A stretch of 64,000 bases of DNA, taken from NCBI GenBank assembly GCA_965199765.1, contig CBDATC010000002.1:620001-684000 (forward strand), written 5' to 3'. Origin of the DNA: JAPOXR01 sp965199765 (GTDB taxonomy: Bacteria > Pseudomonadota > Alphaproteobacteria > Rhodobacterales > Rhodobacteraceae). Below the pieces are notes generated by a model. That model was not told the origin of the DNA. It saw only the letters and a program-made list of their open reading frames with translations, and did no database searches. Shown in pieces: positions 35,361 to 45,011 of the stretch. A program made the position numbers and the translations under genes. Each line of letters opens with the position of its first letter. Positions within the stretch are counted from its first letter, which is position 1.

Positions 35361-36716
35361 TCAGCCGCTGAGAAACTTCGGCAGCCAGAGTGTCAGGGCC
35401 GGAAACGCGATGATAACACAAACGCGAAGGATTTCTGCGGCAAAAAACGGTGCGACTCCTTTGAAGGTTTCCAGCATCGGCACATCCTTCGCTAAAGCTG
35501 AGATAATGAACACATTCAATCCCACAGGTGGGGTAATCAACCCCAGTTCGACCACGATCAGAGCAAGAATTCCAAACCAGATGCTCAGATCGGCCGTGCT
35601 CATGCCGAATCCCGATCCTTCCGCTCCTTGATAAATCCCGCCATTGATTTCCAACAGGACTGGCCAGAAAAAGGGGACGACCAGCAGAATCATGGAGAGA
35701 CTGTCCATAATGCAGCCAAGCAAGATCAACGCGATCAGCAGAATCACCAGAACAAAAAAAGGCGATATTCCAGCTTGACCGATCCATTCCGCTGTTGCCT
35801 GCGGCAGTCCGGCGCGGGACATGAATATCTTCATGAGTTCCGCGCCAAGCACGATAAGGTAGATCATGCCGGTTGCGCTGGCTGTTTCCTTCAGCGCCTC
35901 AATCAGCTTCTTGCTGTTGATCTCAGCGCGGACCGCACCATACGTTAAAACGAGAATCACTCCGATGGCGGCTGCCGGGGTCGGATTGTAAAATCCGGCA
36001 TAAATCCCACCAAGCACCAAACCGAAAATTACCAGCACTGGTAAAACACCCAGCGTTGCCGAGAAAAACTCCGCACGGTCCTTTGCTCCACCACGTGGAC
36101 CAGCCTCTGGCTTTAAAATTACGTATATCGCAATTGTCGCCAAGAATAGGATAACGGCCATAATTCCGGGAATTAAAGCGGCTGCGAACATTGTCACAAT
36201 GTTTGCTTCGACGATGATGGCATAGATGATCAGAACGACCGAAGGCGGGATCAGAATACCGAGAACACCTCCGGCGGCCAGAGAACCAGTCGCAAGCGGG
36301 CCAGAATAGCGGTATTTCCGCAGTTCTGGCAACGCGACCCGTCCCATCGTGCTGGCGGTGGCCAGCGACGAACCGCAGACAGCTCCGAACCCTGCGCAAG
36401 CAGCAATTGCGGCCATGGCCGTTCCACCCCTTAACCATCCCAGCCATGCATTCGCTGCCCTGAACAGAGCCTGGGAAAGTCCGGATTTGGCTGCCAACGC
36501 GCCCATGAGCAAAAACATTGGAATGACCGAAAGGCTGTAGATTGAAAATACCCCGTAAGGCAGTGTCTTCAGTTGGTTCAACACAGGCATCGGACCATTT
36601 ATCCACATGATTCCAAGGCCGCCAACCATGATCATGGCGTATGCGACAGGCATGCGTATGGCGATTAATGCCACCAAGCATACGAGACCAACTATTCCTA
36701 AAGTGATGGGATCCAT
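35361..36716 (-). CDS. dctM: TRAP transporter large permease
   Basis: 451 residues with about 12 membrane spans, the ion-coupled channel of a TRAP transporter. Family signatures such as GSSLATASTMGRVALPELRK and GILIPPSVVLIIYAI are present. ATG 36716 overlaps the dctQ stop (TAATG), and the longer upstream frame to 36896 is within dctQ and discarded. Confidence 0.95.
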   Translation of the reverse strand: MDPITLGIVGLVCLVALIAIRMPVAYAMIMVGGLGIMWINGPMPVLNQLKTLPYGVFSIYSLSVIPMFLLMGALAAKSGLSQALFRAANAWLGWLRGGTAMAAIAACAGFGAVCGSSLATASTMGRVALPELRKYRYSGPLATGSLAAGGVLGILIPPSVVLIIYAIIVEANIVTMFAAALIPGIMAVILFLATIAIYVILKPEAGPRGGAKDRAEFFSATLGVLPVLVIFGLVLGGIYAGFYNPTPAAAIGVILVLTYGAVRAEINSKKLIEALKETASATGMIYLIVLGAELMKIFMSRAGLPQATAEWIGQAGISPFFVLVILLIALILLGCIMDSLSMILLVVPFFWPVLLEINGGIYQGAEGSGFGMSTADLSIWFGILALIVVELGLITPPVGLNVFIISALAKDVPMLETFKGVAPFFAAEILRVCVIIAFPALTLWLPKFLSG

Positions 36717-37240
36717 TATGTGGTTCCCGCGTTCAAAAGAGCTCTGAAGCCTTCGAGGCAGGTAACCAGCGCAGCTGGAACGAGCAGCACAAGTGAAAAA
36801 ATTGAAGGGATATAGGCCCACCAGATTGGGATCTGCAGAATAGCGGTGGTATATCCGTAATGCCGCTGGCTCAGCATGCCAGCGGACATCCGCCAAATTA
36901 GCAGAAGCGCGAAGGCGACAGCGACAAGGGAAGCGGCAAACTTAAAGAAGGCAATCCATCGCGGAGACACCTTTGCCGTAAAGATGTCCGCGGTGACATT
37001 CGCACCGATAATCTGACAATACGGAAGAAAACTGAATGCGGCCACCGCGACCCCGATTTCGGTGAGTTCGAAATCCCCTGGAAACGGTTTCCAAAATATG
37101 CCGCCCAAGATTGATGTGACATTGATGAGAATAACGGCCAGGAGAACGCATCCGCCCGATACAGCCCAAATTGTGACCGTGAATTCGATCGCGCCGGGTA
37201 AACCGGCGCGCTCGCATTCTTCTTCGCTGTTACTGAGCAA
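36716..37240 (-). CDS. dctQ: TRAP transporter small permease
   Basis: 174 residues, four membrane spans, with FELTEIGVAVAAFSFLPYCQ in the second, typical of DctQ. It begins with TTG at 37240, overlapping the dctP end by 11 bases; no ATG or GTG is available in frame before the first span, so translation is probably coupled to dctP. Confidence 0.9.
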   Translation of the reverse strand: MLSNSEEECERAGLPGAIEFTVTIWAVSGGCVLLAVILINVTSILGGIFWKPFPGDFELTEIGVAVAAFSFLPYCQIIGANVTADIFTAKVSPRWIAFFKFAASLVAVAFALLLIWRMSAGMLSQRHYGYTTAILQIPIWWAYIPSIFSLVLLVPAALVTCLEGFRALLNAGTT

Positions 37241-38276
37241 TCGAGGAATTTTCGGCTATCAGTTTCCGCGCTTTCTCCACCATTGCTTTGCCATCGATGC
37301 CCTTGGCGCTGACTTCGTCAATCCAACGCTGCACGACCGGAGCGAGCACTGATCTGAAGGCATCTGTTTCGGCCTCGCTCAGAACGACATGCTCATTACC
37401 CGAGTCAACGGCGATCTTAATTCCGAAGTCATCCGCAGCTGTCCAGATTCTTCCGACCTCTGCCCACCAATCACGTCCAGACGCATCCTTAAAGGCCTTC
37501 TGGATGTCCGCAGGCAGACTGTCCCAGCGCGCCTTGTTCATGGAAACTTGGAAGGTCGTTGTGCCGAACCGGGTCTGATCATGTCCTTCAATCTGATACT
37601 GCGTGTTCTCTTGAATCTTTAGAGGAGGAATAATTTCCCAAGGAATGAATGCGCCATCGACCACGCCTTTCTGCAACGCGCCGGGTAAATCCGGCACCGG
37701 CATTGAAACCGCGCTAGCGCCGAGCGCTTCGATTATCCAAGCTCCGGTGCGTGTTGGAATCCGCATCGTCAGCCCTTCGAAATCCTTCGGAGAGCGAACC
37801 AGTTTTTCGCGCATATGAACGGCTTGTCCGGCATGGACATGCAGGAACATGACTTCGACGCCTTCGTATTCCTGCCTTAGGTCGCTTTCAAACATATCAT
37901 ACAATGTGAGATTGGCAGCGACAGCATCATTGACAAAGACAAAGGGCAACTCCAACACTTCTGTTCGCGGGAAAAGTCCCGGAGTGTAGCCGTTAACCGT
38001 CCATACGATATCGACGACACCGTCACGCGCCTGACTGATCAACTCCGGCGGACGACCTCCCAGCGTCATCGCTGGAAAAATCTCGATTTTAACTTGGCCA
38101 CCGGAATTGGCTTCCACCTGCCGAGCCCACGGCTCAAGCATTTGGGTCTGCGCCGGCGCCTTCGCGCTAAGAAGATGGTGCAGCTTGAATGTGTACTCCT
38201 GCGCGGATGCGGCTGACGTTAACGCAATCGCCGTTAAAGCCGACAGACCCACTGCAACACTTCGTTTGAGCTCCAT
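37230..38276 (-). CDS. dctP: TRAP transporter periplasmic binding protein
   Basis: 348 residues. Signal peptide ELKRSVAVGLSALTAIALTSAASA, then YTFKLHHLLSAKAPAQTQM, typical of the DctP family. The carboxylate-binding arginine is in LTMRIPTRTG. GGGAG nine bases before ATG 38276. With pobA nearby, an aromatic or other organic acid is a reasonable ligand guess, but the sequence does not settle it. Confidence 0.94.
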   Translation of the reverse strand: MELKRSVAVGLSALTAIALTSAASAQEYTFKLHHLLSAKAPAQTQMLEPWARQVEANSGGQVKIEIFPAMTLGGRPPELISQARDGVVDIVWTVNGYTPGLFPRTEVLELPFVFVNDAVAANLTLYDMFESDLRQEYEGVEVMFLHVHAGQAVHMREKLVRSPKDFEGLTMRIPTRTGAWIIEALGASAVSMPVPDLPGALQKGVVDGAFIPWEIIPPLKIQENTQYQIEGHDQTRFGTTTFQVSMNKARWDSLPADIQKAFKDASGRDWWAEVGRIWTAADDFGIKIAVDSGNEHVVLSEAETDAFRSVLAPVVQRWIDEVSAKGIDGKAMVEKARKLIAENSSIAQ

Positions 38277-38615
38277 TGCAATTCTCCCTGAACTGAATTG
38301 TTAGGCATGCTTCGGTTTCACAACTTCGATATTGCGTCAAGTCAAAATCAGCGCTGCCGCACCTTGCGTCCAGACTTCGAAGGACGCTCGGCGACCATGC
38401 CTAGGGCTGCGCTAATCCGTACGGTTCGTCGATAACTTCCGATGTATGAAGTCAAAATCTGCCTTGTCAGAGCAAAGCATGCCAATCCCAAACTCATTCG
38501 GACGTCAAGAAATTTGAGCCGCGAAAATTTGGAATAAATCACCCTGCGCCCGAAACGGCCGCAGGGTTCTGTTCGAATTCATTGAATCCAAATTCAATGA
38601 TAAAAAGCTAAAGTC
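38277..38615. other. 340-base gap with no clear gene
   Basis: Holds the promoter of dctPQM. A 64-codon minus-strand frame (38348-38542) shows no recognisable domain and no ribosome site. Confidence 0.5.
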
Positions 38616-39521
38616 TCACTTCATGAGAAATCGCAGCATTCCTTCGTTAAAACTTTCAACCTGCTGCCAAAGTGCGAAGTGGCTTGAGTTATCGATCAGC
38701 CAAAGCTCTGCACCGGGGATGGTTTCGGCAAGCATCCTAGTGTGGTTTTCATCGATTGCTTCCTCGTAAACGCCTGCCGCGATTGTGACCGGAATGGAAA
38801 TCGACCGCAGCTCGTCTTCGGTGATCGGTGTCCAGCCGCCCCAGAGTGCGAAAACCTTTTGCGAGAATGCCTCGAAGTTACTCGGGTCCGCAGCGGTCTT
38901 CGCATAGGTGCCGGAAGCCAACACCACATAATCATGAACGAGCGTGTCGTTGAAGACCGAGGGCCGCAGGCCGGCGACATCGGAATTTCCGCCCAAACCC
39001 AACAGCTTTGAGATCGTTCCGGGATGGTGGATCGCCATAATGAATCCAATAATTGCCCCATCGCTCCATCCGATCACAGGGACATCTGCGACTCCGAGTT
39101 CGGTTAATACAGCCGCGACATCTCGAGCGAACATGTGATAGTCGTAAGCCTCGTCGACATCGCTCGATCTGCCATGACCGCGTGTGTCCATGGCAATGAC
39201 TTTATAATTTTCCGCCAGAGCTGGAATCTGGCCTCCGAAATTCTCGATCGACCCAAGGCCGCCATGGAGCAGCAAGACAGGGTCTGAATTCTCGTCGCCA
39301 AAAATCTTGACATGGATATCAACCCCATTGACAGGAACGGTCATGGATTGGTCCGCTTCTGGAAGCGGCAAAGGCGGTGTCAGGGCCCGCCACCCGTCGG
39401 CACTGTATTTTGCGCTTGCTTGTGTTTCGTTCATGGCAAATCAGGAATCAGCACCAAAGGACATTGCTGCACCAGCGATCATCGCGGCAGCGGCTACATT
39501 CAAAATCTGTCGTCTTTTCAT
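38616..39521 (-). pseudogene. Exported alpha/beta hydrolase broken by a stop after its signal peptide
   Basis: The hydrolase body (from 39434) has the nucleophile elbow GWSDGA, the oxyanion HGG at LLLHGGLGS and the catalytic histidine in SSHFALW. Reading further upstream in the same frame gives an ATG at 39521 with an excellent AAGGAG six bases before it and a signal peptide MKRRQILNVAAAAMIAGAA. The two parts are joined in frame except for one TGA at 39441-39443 (codon 27), right where the signal peptide would be cut. ATG 39434 has no ribosome site. So the functional gene was a 301-residue exported esterase- or lactonase-like hydrolase, now split by a nonsense change, unless the base is a sequencing error. 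Confidence 0.8.
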
Positions 39522-40055
39522 GTTTCACTCCTTCGAAACTAATCATTATCGACTATCAACATTTTCCTCAAAAAAACAACATAATTCTCAAACGCGGAGC
39601 AGGCCCCAATTCGGGCTGTGTTTTTCATTGCGGCAACTCTAGTTTTTAGGTGCTGCGCCGGCAGCATCCGATATCCAGGATTTGTATTGTTCCGTTGGCT
39701 GTCCATCGGTTTCGGTTTTTGTGTTCAGTCGGCGGTCTTGCCGTCTTCGGCGCATTGTTCCTTGTCTTCGGCAGAACATACCGGGCGGCCGTCAGCCCGA
39801 ACGGAGCTCCGAAATCCGGAATCGTCGAGGAATGTTGCAAAAGGCTCAAGAGAAATTCAAAACAGACAATCGGGCTAACCCAGTCGAAATCAGGCGATGA
39901 CAGAGGTGTCCCGTTATTCCAGAGCGATTGCTGTTGAGGTTACCAAAAACACAGCAAATCCTACCGACAATGCGAAAACTCCGCGTTTGAAGTTCTTTCC
40001 ATTTCTCCTTAGCTGTAATTTGCGCCGGCGTCAGTTTCACAACCCAGATCTCGCT
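39522..40055. other. Gene-free 530 bases containing a dispersed repeat copy
   Basis: No intact gene is seen. It contains repeat copy A at 39791-39850, described separately, and the promoter of the hydrolase gene. Confidence 0.55.
39791..39850 (+). repeat. Dispersed 60-base repeat, copy A
   Basis: Matches 62332-62391 in the same orientation at 52 of 60 bases with no gaps; the last 30 bases differ at one position. One frame reads GIVEECCKRLK here and GIVEEFCKRLK in the other copy. Origin unknown. Confidence 0.75.
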
Positions 40056-41018
40056 TCAATCCGTATACCGACTCACCTTAACCTCGAATCCTCTTTCCTC
40101 CGGTTCATCGTCGACAATCTCAGCGGGAAAGCCAGGTGTCAGAACGTCCGCTTCAATCTGTTCTTCCAACCGTCGAATCACGTTTGGCGACCATTCCCTC
40201 GAACCGAACCGGTTTTCCGCGTCGCGAAAAATATCCAGCAGCAGCGGAGCCAGCTCCAATCCAATGCCTGCTCTTTCAGCCATGGCATTAAAAAGAGAAA
40301 GATCTTTGACGACCAAATCCATTGTAAAACTAATATCTCTGCTCCCGTTTAGAATCACCTGCCCTTCGGTCTCATGCACGAACGAGTTGCCCGAGGAAAT
40401 CCGGATGGCTTCAAACGCTGTGTTCAAATCAAGACCCAACTGCTTTGCAGTCGCTAAAGCCTCGCAAATGCTTAACAGATTGGCAGTTGCCAGATAATTC
40501 GTCAAAACTTTAAGCTGGGATGCCGTTCCGAGCCCACCGGTATGCAGAATGCGGCGACCCATCTTGGTTAGCAGCGGCAAAATTCGTTCAAAAACCGATC
40601 GCTCGCAACCAGCGAAGATCGATATGTTTCCGGTTGCAGCTCGGTGGCAGCCCCCGGAAACCGGACAGTCGGCAGCGAAAGCGCCGCAAGCGGCGAACCG
40701 CTTGGCAAACCGCTTCACCTCGTTCTCGTCAGTCGTGCTCATCTCACACCAGATCTTGTCGGGGCTGAAGCCTGCGAGAAGTCCATTCTCACTTGCTACG
40801 ACATGTCTGCTGGCCGCTGGACTTGGAAGACAGGTGATCACCACCTCACACTTTTCGGAAATTGCGGCCGGGCTCGATCCACATGCTGCACCCAGATCCA
40901 CCATTTCACTGACCTTTCGGTCGTCAAGATCGTGCACCGTCAGGTCCACACCGTTGCGCAATAGACTCCCTGCGAGCTTCCCGCCGACATTTCCCAAGCC
41001 GATAAATCCAACTTTCAA
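40056..41018 (-). CDS. 3-hydroxyisobutyrate dehydrogenase family NAD(P) oxidoreductase
   Basis: 320 residues. Rossmann motif GFIGLGNVG at the N-terminus, substrate motif CPVSGGCHRAATGNISI near residue 120, and the catalytic lysine in QLKVLTNYLATANL. The family oxidises beta-hydroxy acids such as 3-hydroxyisobutyrate, tartronate semialdehyde partners or L-threonate. GGAGG eight bases upstream points to TTG 41018 as the start; no ATG fits, and the upstream TTG at 41075 gives a tail with no counterpart. A C-terminal tail of about 25 charged residues is longer than usual. Confidence 0.85.
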   Translation of the reverse strand: MKVGFIGLGNVGGKLAGSLLRNGVDLTVHDLDDRKVSEMVDLGAACGSSPAAISEKCEVVITCLPSPAASRHVVASENGLLAGFSPDKIWCEMSTTDENEVKRFAKRFAACGAFAADCPVSGGCHRAATGNISIFAGCERSVFERILPLLTKMGRRILHTGGLGTASQLKVLTNYLATANLLSICEALATAKQLGLDLNTAFEAIRISSGNSFVHETEGQVILNGSRDISFTMDLVVKDLSLFNAMAERAGIGLELAPLLLDIFRDAENRFGSREWSPNVIRRLEEQIEADVLTPGFPAEIVDDEPEERGFEVKVSRYTD

Positions 41019-41318
41019 TTTAGCTTCCTCCTCTGAATGTTGTTGTGTGATCTGAATGTTGTGTGAAAGGAACAAAAGTCACCAACCGCCCGAACTGCTT
41101 CACAGAACGCAGTTTAACGAGAATTCCGCACAGCTGTCTCACGCCGTCAAAGACTTCTTCCGCTGAACGGCTTCATTGACAACCGCAATGCTGTGGTTAC
41201 GAAAATTCACCTTACTTGTTGTCTTCGAAGAACTAATCCAATATTGGCACTGATATTATACGGCGCTGAATCTGCGCTGCTTGTTAGATCACCTAACACA
41301 ACCAGGAGACAGAGAAAT
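41019..41318. promoter_or_regulatory. Divergent promoter region of the dehydrogenase and potD
   Basis: 300 bases without a gene. A 6-bp-arm palindrome TGTTAG-N5-CTAACA at 41282-41298 lies just before the potD ribosome site and could be an operator or leader hairpin. Confidence 0.4.
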
Positions 41319-42422
41319 ATGAAATCGATTAAATTGAGTATCGCGGCGGCGGCTGTGCTGGGCGGCTCAGCTGGAGCGGCGTCAGCAATAGATCTGACTG
41401 TGATTTCATGGGGAGGAGCTTATTCCGTTTCGCAGATCAATGCGTACCACGAACCATATATGGCTGCGAATCCGGATGTAAATTTTATCTATGATGAAAG
41501 CGCCTACGAGGCTGTCGCTAAATTGCGGGCGATGGACGAAGCCAACAATCTCACATGGGACTTAGTTGACGTTATCATATCCGACGCAATTCGCCTGTGC
41601 GACGAAGGCTTGGTTGAGGTAATCGATGTTGACGAAATTTTGGCGCCGGCTCCTGACGGAACGCCCGCAAGTACGGATTTCGAACCTTATCTTGTCTCTG
41701 AATGTTTCATTCCAGAGATCGTTTATTCTACAACTTTCGCTTACCGCACCGATGTAGACGAGTGGGAAGGTCGCACTCCAGAAAGCGCCTGCGCCGTTTT
41801 CGATCTCGAGAATTTCCCCGGCCAAAGAGCACTTGAGAAACGCCCGATCAATAACTTGGAATGGGCGCTGTATTGCGACGGTGTCGCACTGAACGAAGTG
41901 TATGATGTGCTTTCTGAGGATGGAGGCATTGATCGAGCGCTGGCGAAACTCGACACGATCAAAGACAGTGTGATTTGGTGGAGCTCGGGCGCGGATACGC
42001 CACAACTCCTGGCAGATGGCGAAATCGTCTTGGGATCCACATACAACGGCCGGCTCTTTAACTTGATCGAAGAAATCGGCGCCCCCGTTGCAATGCTATG
42101 GGATGCGCAAGCGTTCGACTTCAGCGGCTGGGTTATTCCTACCGGACTTTCGGAAGAACGCAAACAAGCCGTGGTGGATTTTTTGAGATTCGCCACCGAT
42201 ACCCAGAGATTAGCGGACCAAGCGAAGTACATCCCTTATGGCCCGGCGCGAGCTTCTTCCCAGCCACTCGTCAGCACGCATGCCGAACTCGGCATCGACA
42301 TGCTTCCGCACATGCCGACGGCTCCAGACAACACGCAGAATGTTTTGATATATGACTATCTTTGGTGGGCAGACTACCGCGATGACGTCGATCAGAAATT
42401 CCAAGCTTGGCTGGCGCAATAA
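41319..42422 (+). CDS. potD: Polyamine-type ABC transporter binding protein (PotD family)
   Basis: 367 residues, extracellular binding protein of the spermidine/putrescine family. Signal peptide KSIKLSIAAAAVLGGSAGAASA, then LTVISWGGAYS, a hallmark start of the mature protein, and WDLVDVIISDAI. AGGAG lies 11 bases before ATG 41319; the longer frame from 41193 is rejected. The family takes polyamines but also other amines and organic acids. Followed by potB and potC; the ATPase potA is 11 kb away. Confidence 0.9.
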   Translation: MKSIKLSIAAAAVLGGSAGAASAIDLTVISWGGAYSVSQINAYHEPYMAANPDVNFIYDESAYEAVAKLRAMDEANNLTWDLVDVIISDAIRLCDEGLVEVIDVDEILAPAPDGTPASTDFEPYLVSECFIPEIVYSTTFAYRTDVDEWEGRTPESACAVFDLENFPGQRALEKRPINNLEWALYCDGVALNEVYDVLSEDGGIDRALAKLDTIKDSVIWWSSGADTPQLLADGEIVLGSTYNGRLFNLIEEIGAPVAMLWDAQAFDFSGWVIPTGLSEERKQAVVDFLRFATDTQRLADQAKYIPYGPARASSQPLVSTHAELGIDMLPHMPTAPDNTQNVLIYDYLWWADYRDDVDQKFQAWLAQ

Positions 42423-42442
42423 CTGACCGAAGGCAATTCGAT

Positions 42443-42463
42443 GAGGGACGTAAATCGTCCCTC
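42443..42463 (+). promoter_or_regulatory. Intercistronic stem-loop between potD and potB
   Basis: Perfect 8-bp stem GAGGGACG/CGTCCCTC with a five-base loop, 20 bases after the potD stop. No T-run, as with the other two binding-protein hairpins in this window. Confidence 0.7.
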
Positions 42464-42593
42464 GTTATCAACAAGCACGAATTCAGATACCATCCAGTCG
42501 TTCTGAATCCGGTGCGCTGACGCTGAAATGAATCCATTGGACAATGAAAGCGGCCGGCGGACAATCAGACTCCATTAAGTTCGGATCGGTTTC

Positions 42594-44138
42594 ATGATGG
42601 CATCACAGCCGGAAGCCATCACCGCCGCCGAACTTCGCCGCCGGCTAAGGCGATCACTGCGGTGGCAAAAAACACGCGCGCTGCTGCTGATCGCGCCTCT
42701 CTTGATCTTTGTCCTCGTGACGTTTGTCGCACCTATTGCCGATATGCTGTTCCGATCAGTCGAAAACAGCATTGTCGAGAGCACTCTTCCGCGAACCGTG
42801 TCTGCCCTCGAACGCTGGGAACCAGCAATTCAGACGACACCTGATGAGGATGTCTATCGGGGTCTCTTCGTCGATCTAAGCATTGCGGTCAAACTGAGAA
42901 TACACGCACGCATCGGGTCGAGACTGAATTACGAAGGTGCAGGAATCGCATCCGTTTTTCGCAGAGTGGGAAGGGGAATAAGGCAATTCGACACTGACTC
43001 CTTCAGAGAATATTTTGTTGAAATTGAGCCCGCATGGGCAAGCGGCACGACCTTGCAGATGCTTTTTGCCGACTCTCGCACCGCTTCGCTGCTGCCAGAA
43101 TCGAGCAGCGCGTTCCAATCTTGGTTAGACCATTTTGCGCGATCGACAGAAGAGCAGCCGGAAAATTTTGTGTATGTGGCGCTCGCAAAGGAACTTGAAT
43201 CCACTGAGGCCAGCGTGATTGCCAGCCTCAGCGGTCCGCAGACCGATGCGCTCAAGGAAGCAGCCGCAGGTATCGGTGAACTGCGGTCAGCCTCGCTCAA
43301 GCAGGCATTCGTTGCATTTGACGACGCATGGAGTGATTCTGACCTGTTGCGTACTATCAAGCTTTTTTCTCCTCGACTTACAGAAGGGTACTTTCTGAAT
43401 GCCGTTGATCTGAAGAAAGGATTCGATGGGCCGGAATTGCGCGATGCAGAAGAACGGCTTCACGTGGTGATTTTCGGTCGAACCATGTTCATGTCGGTCA
43501 CCATTACATTAGTTTGTATTCTGCTGGGCTACCCAATCGCATACTTCATGGCCCATCTGCCGCTTCGCAAAGCCAATCTGTTTCTGATACTCGTGTTGCT
43601 GCCATTTTGGACTTCACTCTTGGTGCGCACATCAGCTTGGAAAGTTCTGTTACAGCAGCAGGGAGTGATCAATGACATATTGGTTTCGATTCGGCTCGTC
43701 GACGACAGTGCCCGTCTCGTTATGATCAACAACCAATTCGGCACCATTGTGGCCATGTCGCACATCCTTTTGCCCTTCATGATTTTGCCTCTCTATTCAG
43801 TCATGAAGACGATCTCTCCATCTTATGTGCGAGCCGCGAAATCGCTTGGAGCCACACCCTTCACCGCATTTTGGCGGGTTTATTTTCCGCAGTCATTGGC
43901 CGGCATCGGCGCCGGTTCCGTGCTCGTGTTCATATTGGCGATCGGGTACTACATTACACCGGAGCTCGTAGGCGGCATCAAGGGCACTTTCATCTCAAAC
44001 CGTATTGCTTACCATATCTCTTCCTCATTGAATTGGGGTCTTGCGGCAGCGCTCGGGACGCTTCTTCTCATTGCTGTCTTGCTGCTCTATTGGATCTATG
44101 ACCGGATTGTCGGCATCGACAAAGTGAAGCTTGGATAG
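42594..44138 (+). CDS. potB: Polyamine-type ABC permease (PotB family) with large periplasmic insertion
   Basis: 514 residues against about 290-310 for ordinary PotB. Membrane span 1 is at about 28-50. The next span starts only near 296, so about 245 residues lie between, roughly 200 more than usual, predicted periplasmic and mostly helical. The rest is normal permease, with coupling loop AAKSLGATPFTAFWRVYFPQS. Start at ATG 42594 or 42597. The extra domain is in frame with normal codon use, so it is a real part of the protein. Confidence 0.88.
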   Translation: MMASQPEAITAAELRRRLRRSLRWQKTRALLLIAPLLIFVLVTFVAPIADMLFRSVENSIVESTLPRTVSALERWEPAIQTTPDEDVYRGLFVDLSIAVKLRIHARIGSRLNYEGAGIASVFRRVGRGIRQFDTDSFREYFVEIEPAWASGTTLQMLFADSRTASLLPESSSAFQSWLDHFARSTEEQPENFVYVALAKELESTEASVIASLSGPQTDALKEAAAGIGELRSASLKQAFVAFDDAWSDSDLLRTIKLFSPRLTEGYFLNAVDLKKGFDGPELRDAEERLHVVIFGRTMFMSVTITLVCILLGYPIAYFMAHLPLRKANLFLILVLLPFWTSLLVRTSAWKVLLQQQGVINDILVSIRLVDDSARLVMINNQFGTIVAMSHILLPFMILPLYSVMKTISPSYVRAAKSLGATPFTAFWRVYFPQSLAGIGAGSVLVFILAIGYYITPELVGGIKGTFISNRIAYHISSSLNWGLAAALGTLLLIAVLLLYWIYDRIVGIDKVKLG

Positions 44139-44142
44139 TTCG

Positions 44143-44997
44143 ATGGCCGACTTTCCTCCATACACCACTGCCGTTGATAAAGCTTGGCATTACGGTTTTC
44201 GGGTCATCTGCGGGCTTGTTTTCTTTTTCCTAATGTTTCCGATCCTGGTCATTCTTCCGCTCAGCTTCAACGCCGGAGAGTACTTCACATTCACACCTGA
44301 AATGCTGCGGCTTGATCCGGCTGGATTCTCTCTCAGGCATTACGAAGATTTTTTCTTTAATCCTGATTGGCGTGTTGCAACCTATAATTCATTCCGAATC
44401 GCTCCCCTCGCGACACTCTTGGCAGTCACGTTCGGGACGCTTGCAGCCATTGGTCTGAGCCAAAGCCATGTGCCTTTTCGGCGGGCAATCATGGCGATTC
44501 TGATTTCACCGATGATCGTGCCGCTGATCATATCCGCGGCAGGCATGTATTTTTTCTATTCTCGGGTAGGACTGCAAGGCACCTATATCGGTGTGGTGCT
44601 GGCGCATGCGGCTTTGGGCATTCCCTTCGTCATTATCACAGTCACCGCAACGCTTACCGGCTTCGATAAGAGTCTCACAAGGGCTTCGGCCAGTTTGGGT
44701 GCTGGCCCCGTAAGGACGTTTTTTAAAGTGCAGATGCCGCTGATTCTTCCCGGTGTGATTTCCGGTGCTTTATTCGCATTCATCACTTCGTTCGATGAAG
44801 TGGTGGTCGTGCTTTTTGTCGGTTCAGCCAGCCTCAAAACCATGCCATGGGAAATGTTCAACGGGCTGCGCGAACAGATCAGCCCGACGATTCTTGCAGT
44901 GGCAACAGTGCTGGTGCTGCTATCAATTCTGCTATTAACAACGGTCGAATTGCTCCGCCGCCGGTCCGAGAAGCTGCGAGGCGTCAGCGCGGGGTAA
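44143..44997 (+). CDS. potC: Polyamine-type ABC permease (PotC family)
   Basis: 284 residues, six membrane spans, coupling loop ASASLGAGPVRTFFKVQMPL and SFDEVVVVLFVG near the end, as in PotC. ATG 44143 follows the potB stop by four bases; the TTG at 44131 would overlap potB. Confidence 0.92.
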   Translation: MADFPPYTTAVDKAWHYGFRVICGLVFFFLMFPILVILPLSFNAGEYFTFTPEMLRLDPAGFSLRHYEDFFFNPDWRVATYNSFRIAPLATLLAVTFGTLAAIGLSQSHVPFRRAIMAILISPMIVPLIISAAGMYFFYSRVGLQGTYIGVVLAHAALGIPFVIITVTATLTGFDKSLTRASASLGAGPVRTFFKVQMPLILPGVISGALFAFITSFDEVVVVLFVGSASLKTMPWEMFNGLREQISPTILAVATVLVLLSILLLTTVELLRRRSEKLRGVSAG

Positions 44998-45011
44998 CAC
45001 GATATACCTCC

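Noticed and set aside
38348..38542. 64-codon minus-strand frame
   Set aside because: No ribosome site and no domain; likely chance.
39441..39443. TGA read as selenocysteine in the hydrolase
   Set aside because: The position is in a signal-peptide cleavage region with no catalytic role, and no stem-loop of the required kind was noticed after it; a nonsense change is simpler.
41240..41262. Sigma-54 promoter before potD (TGGCAC...)
   Set aside because: Only the -24 half matches; the -12 element is wrong.
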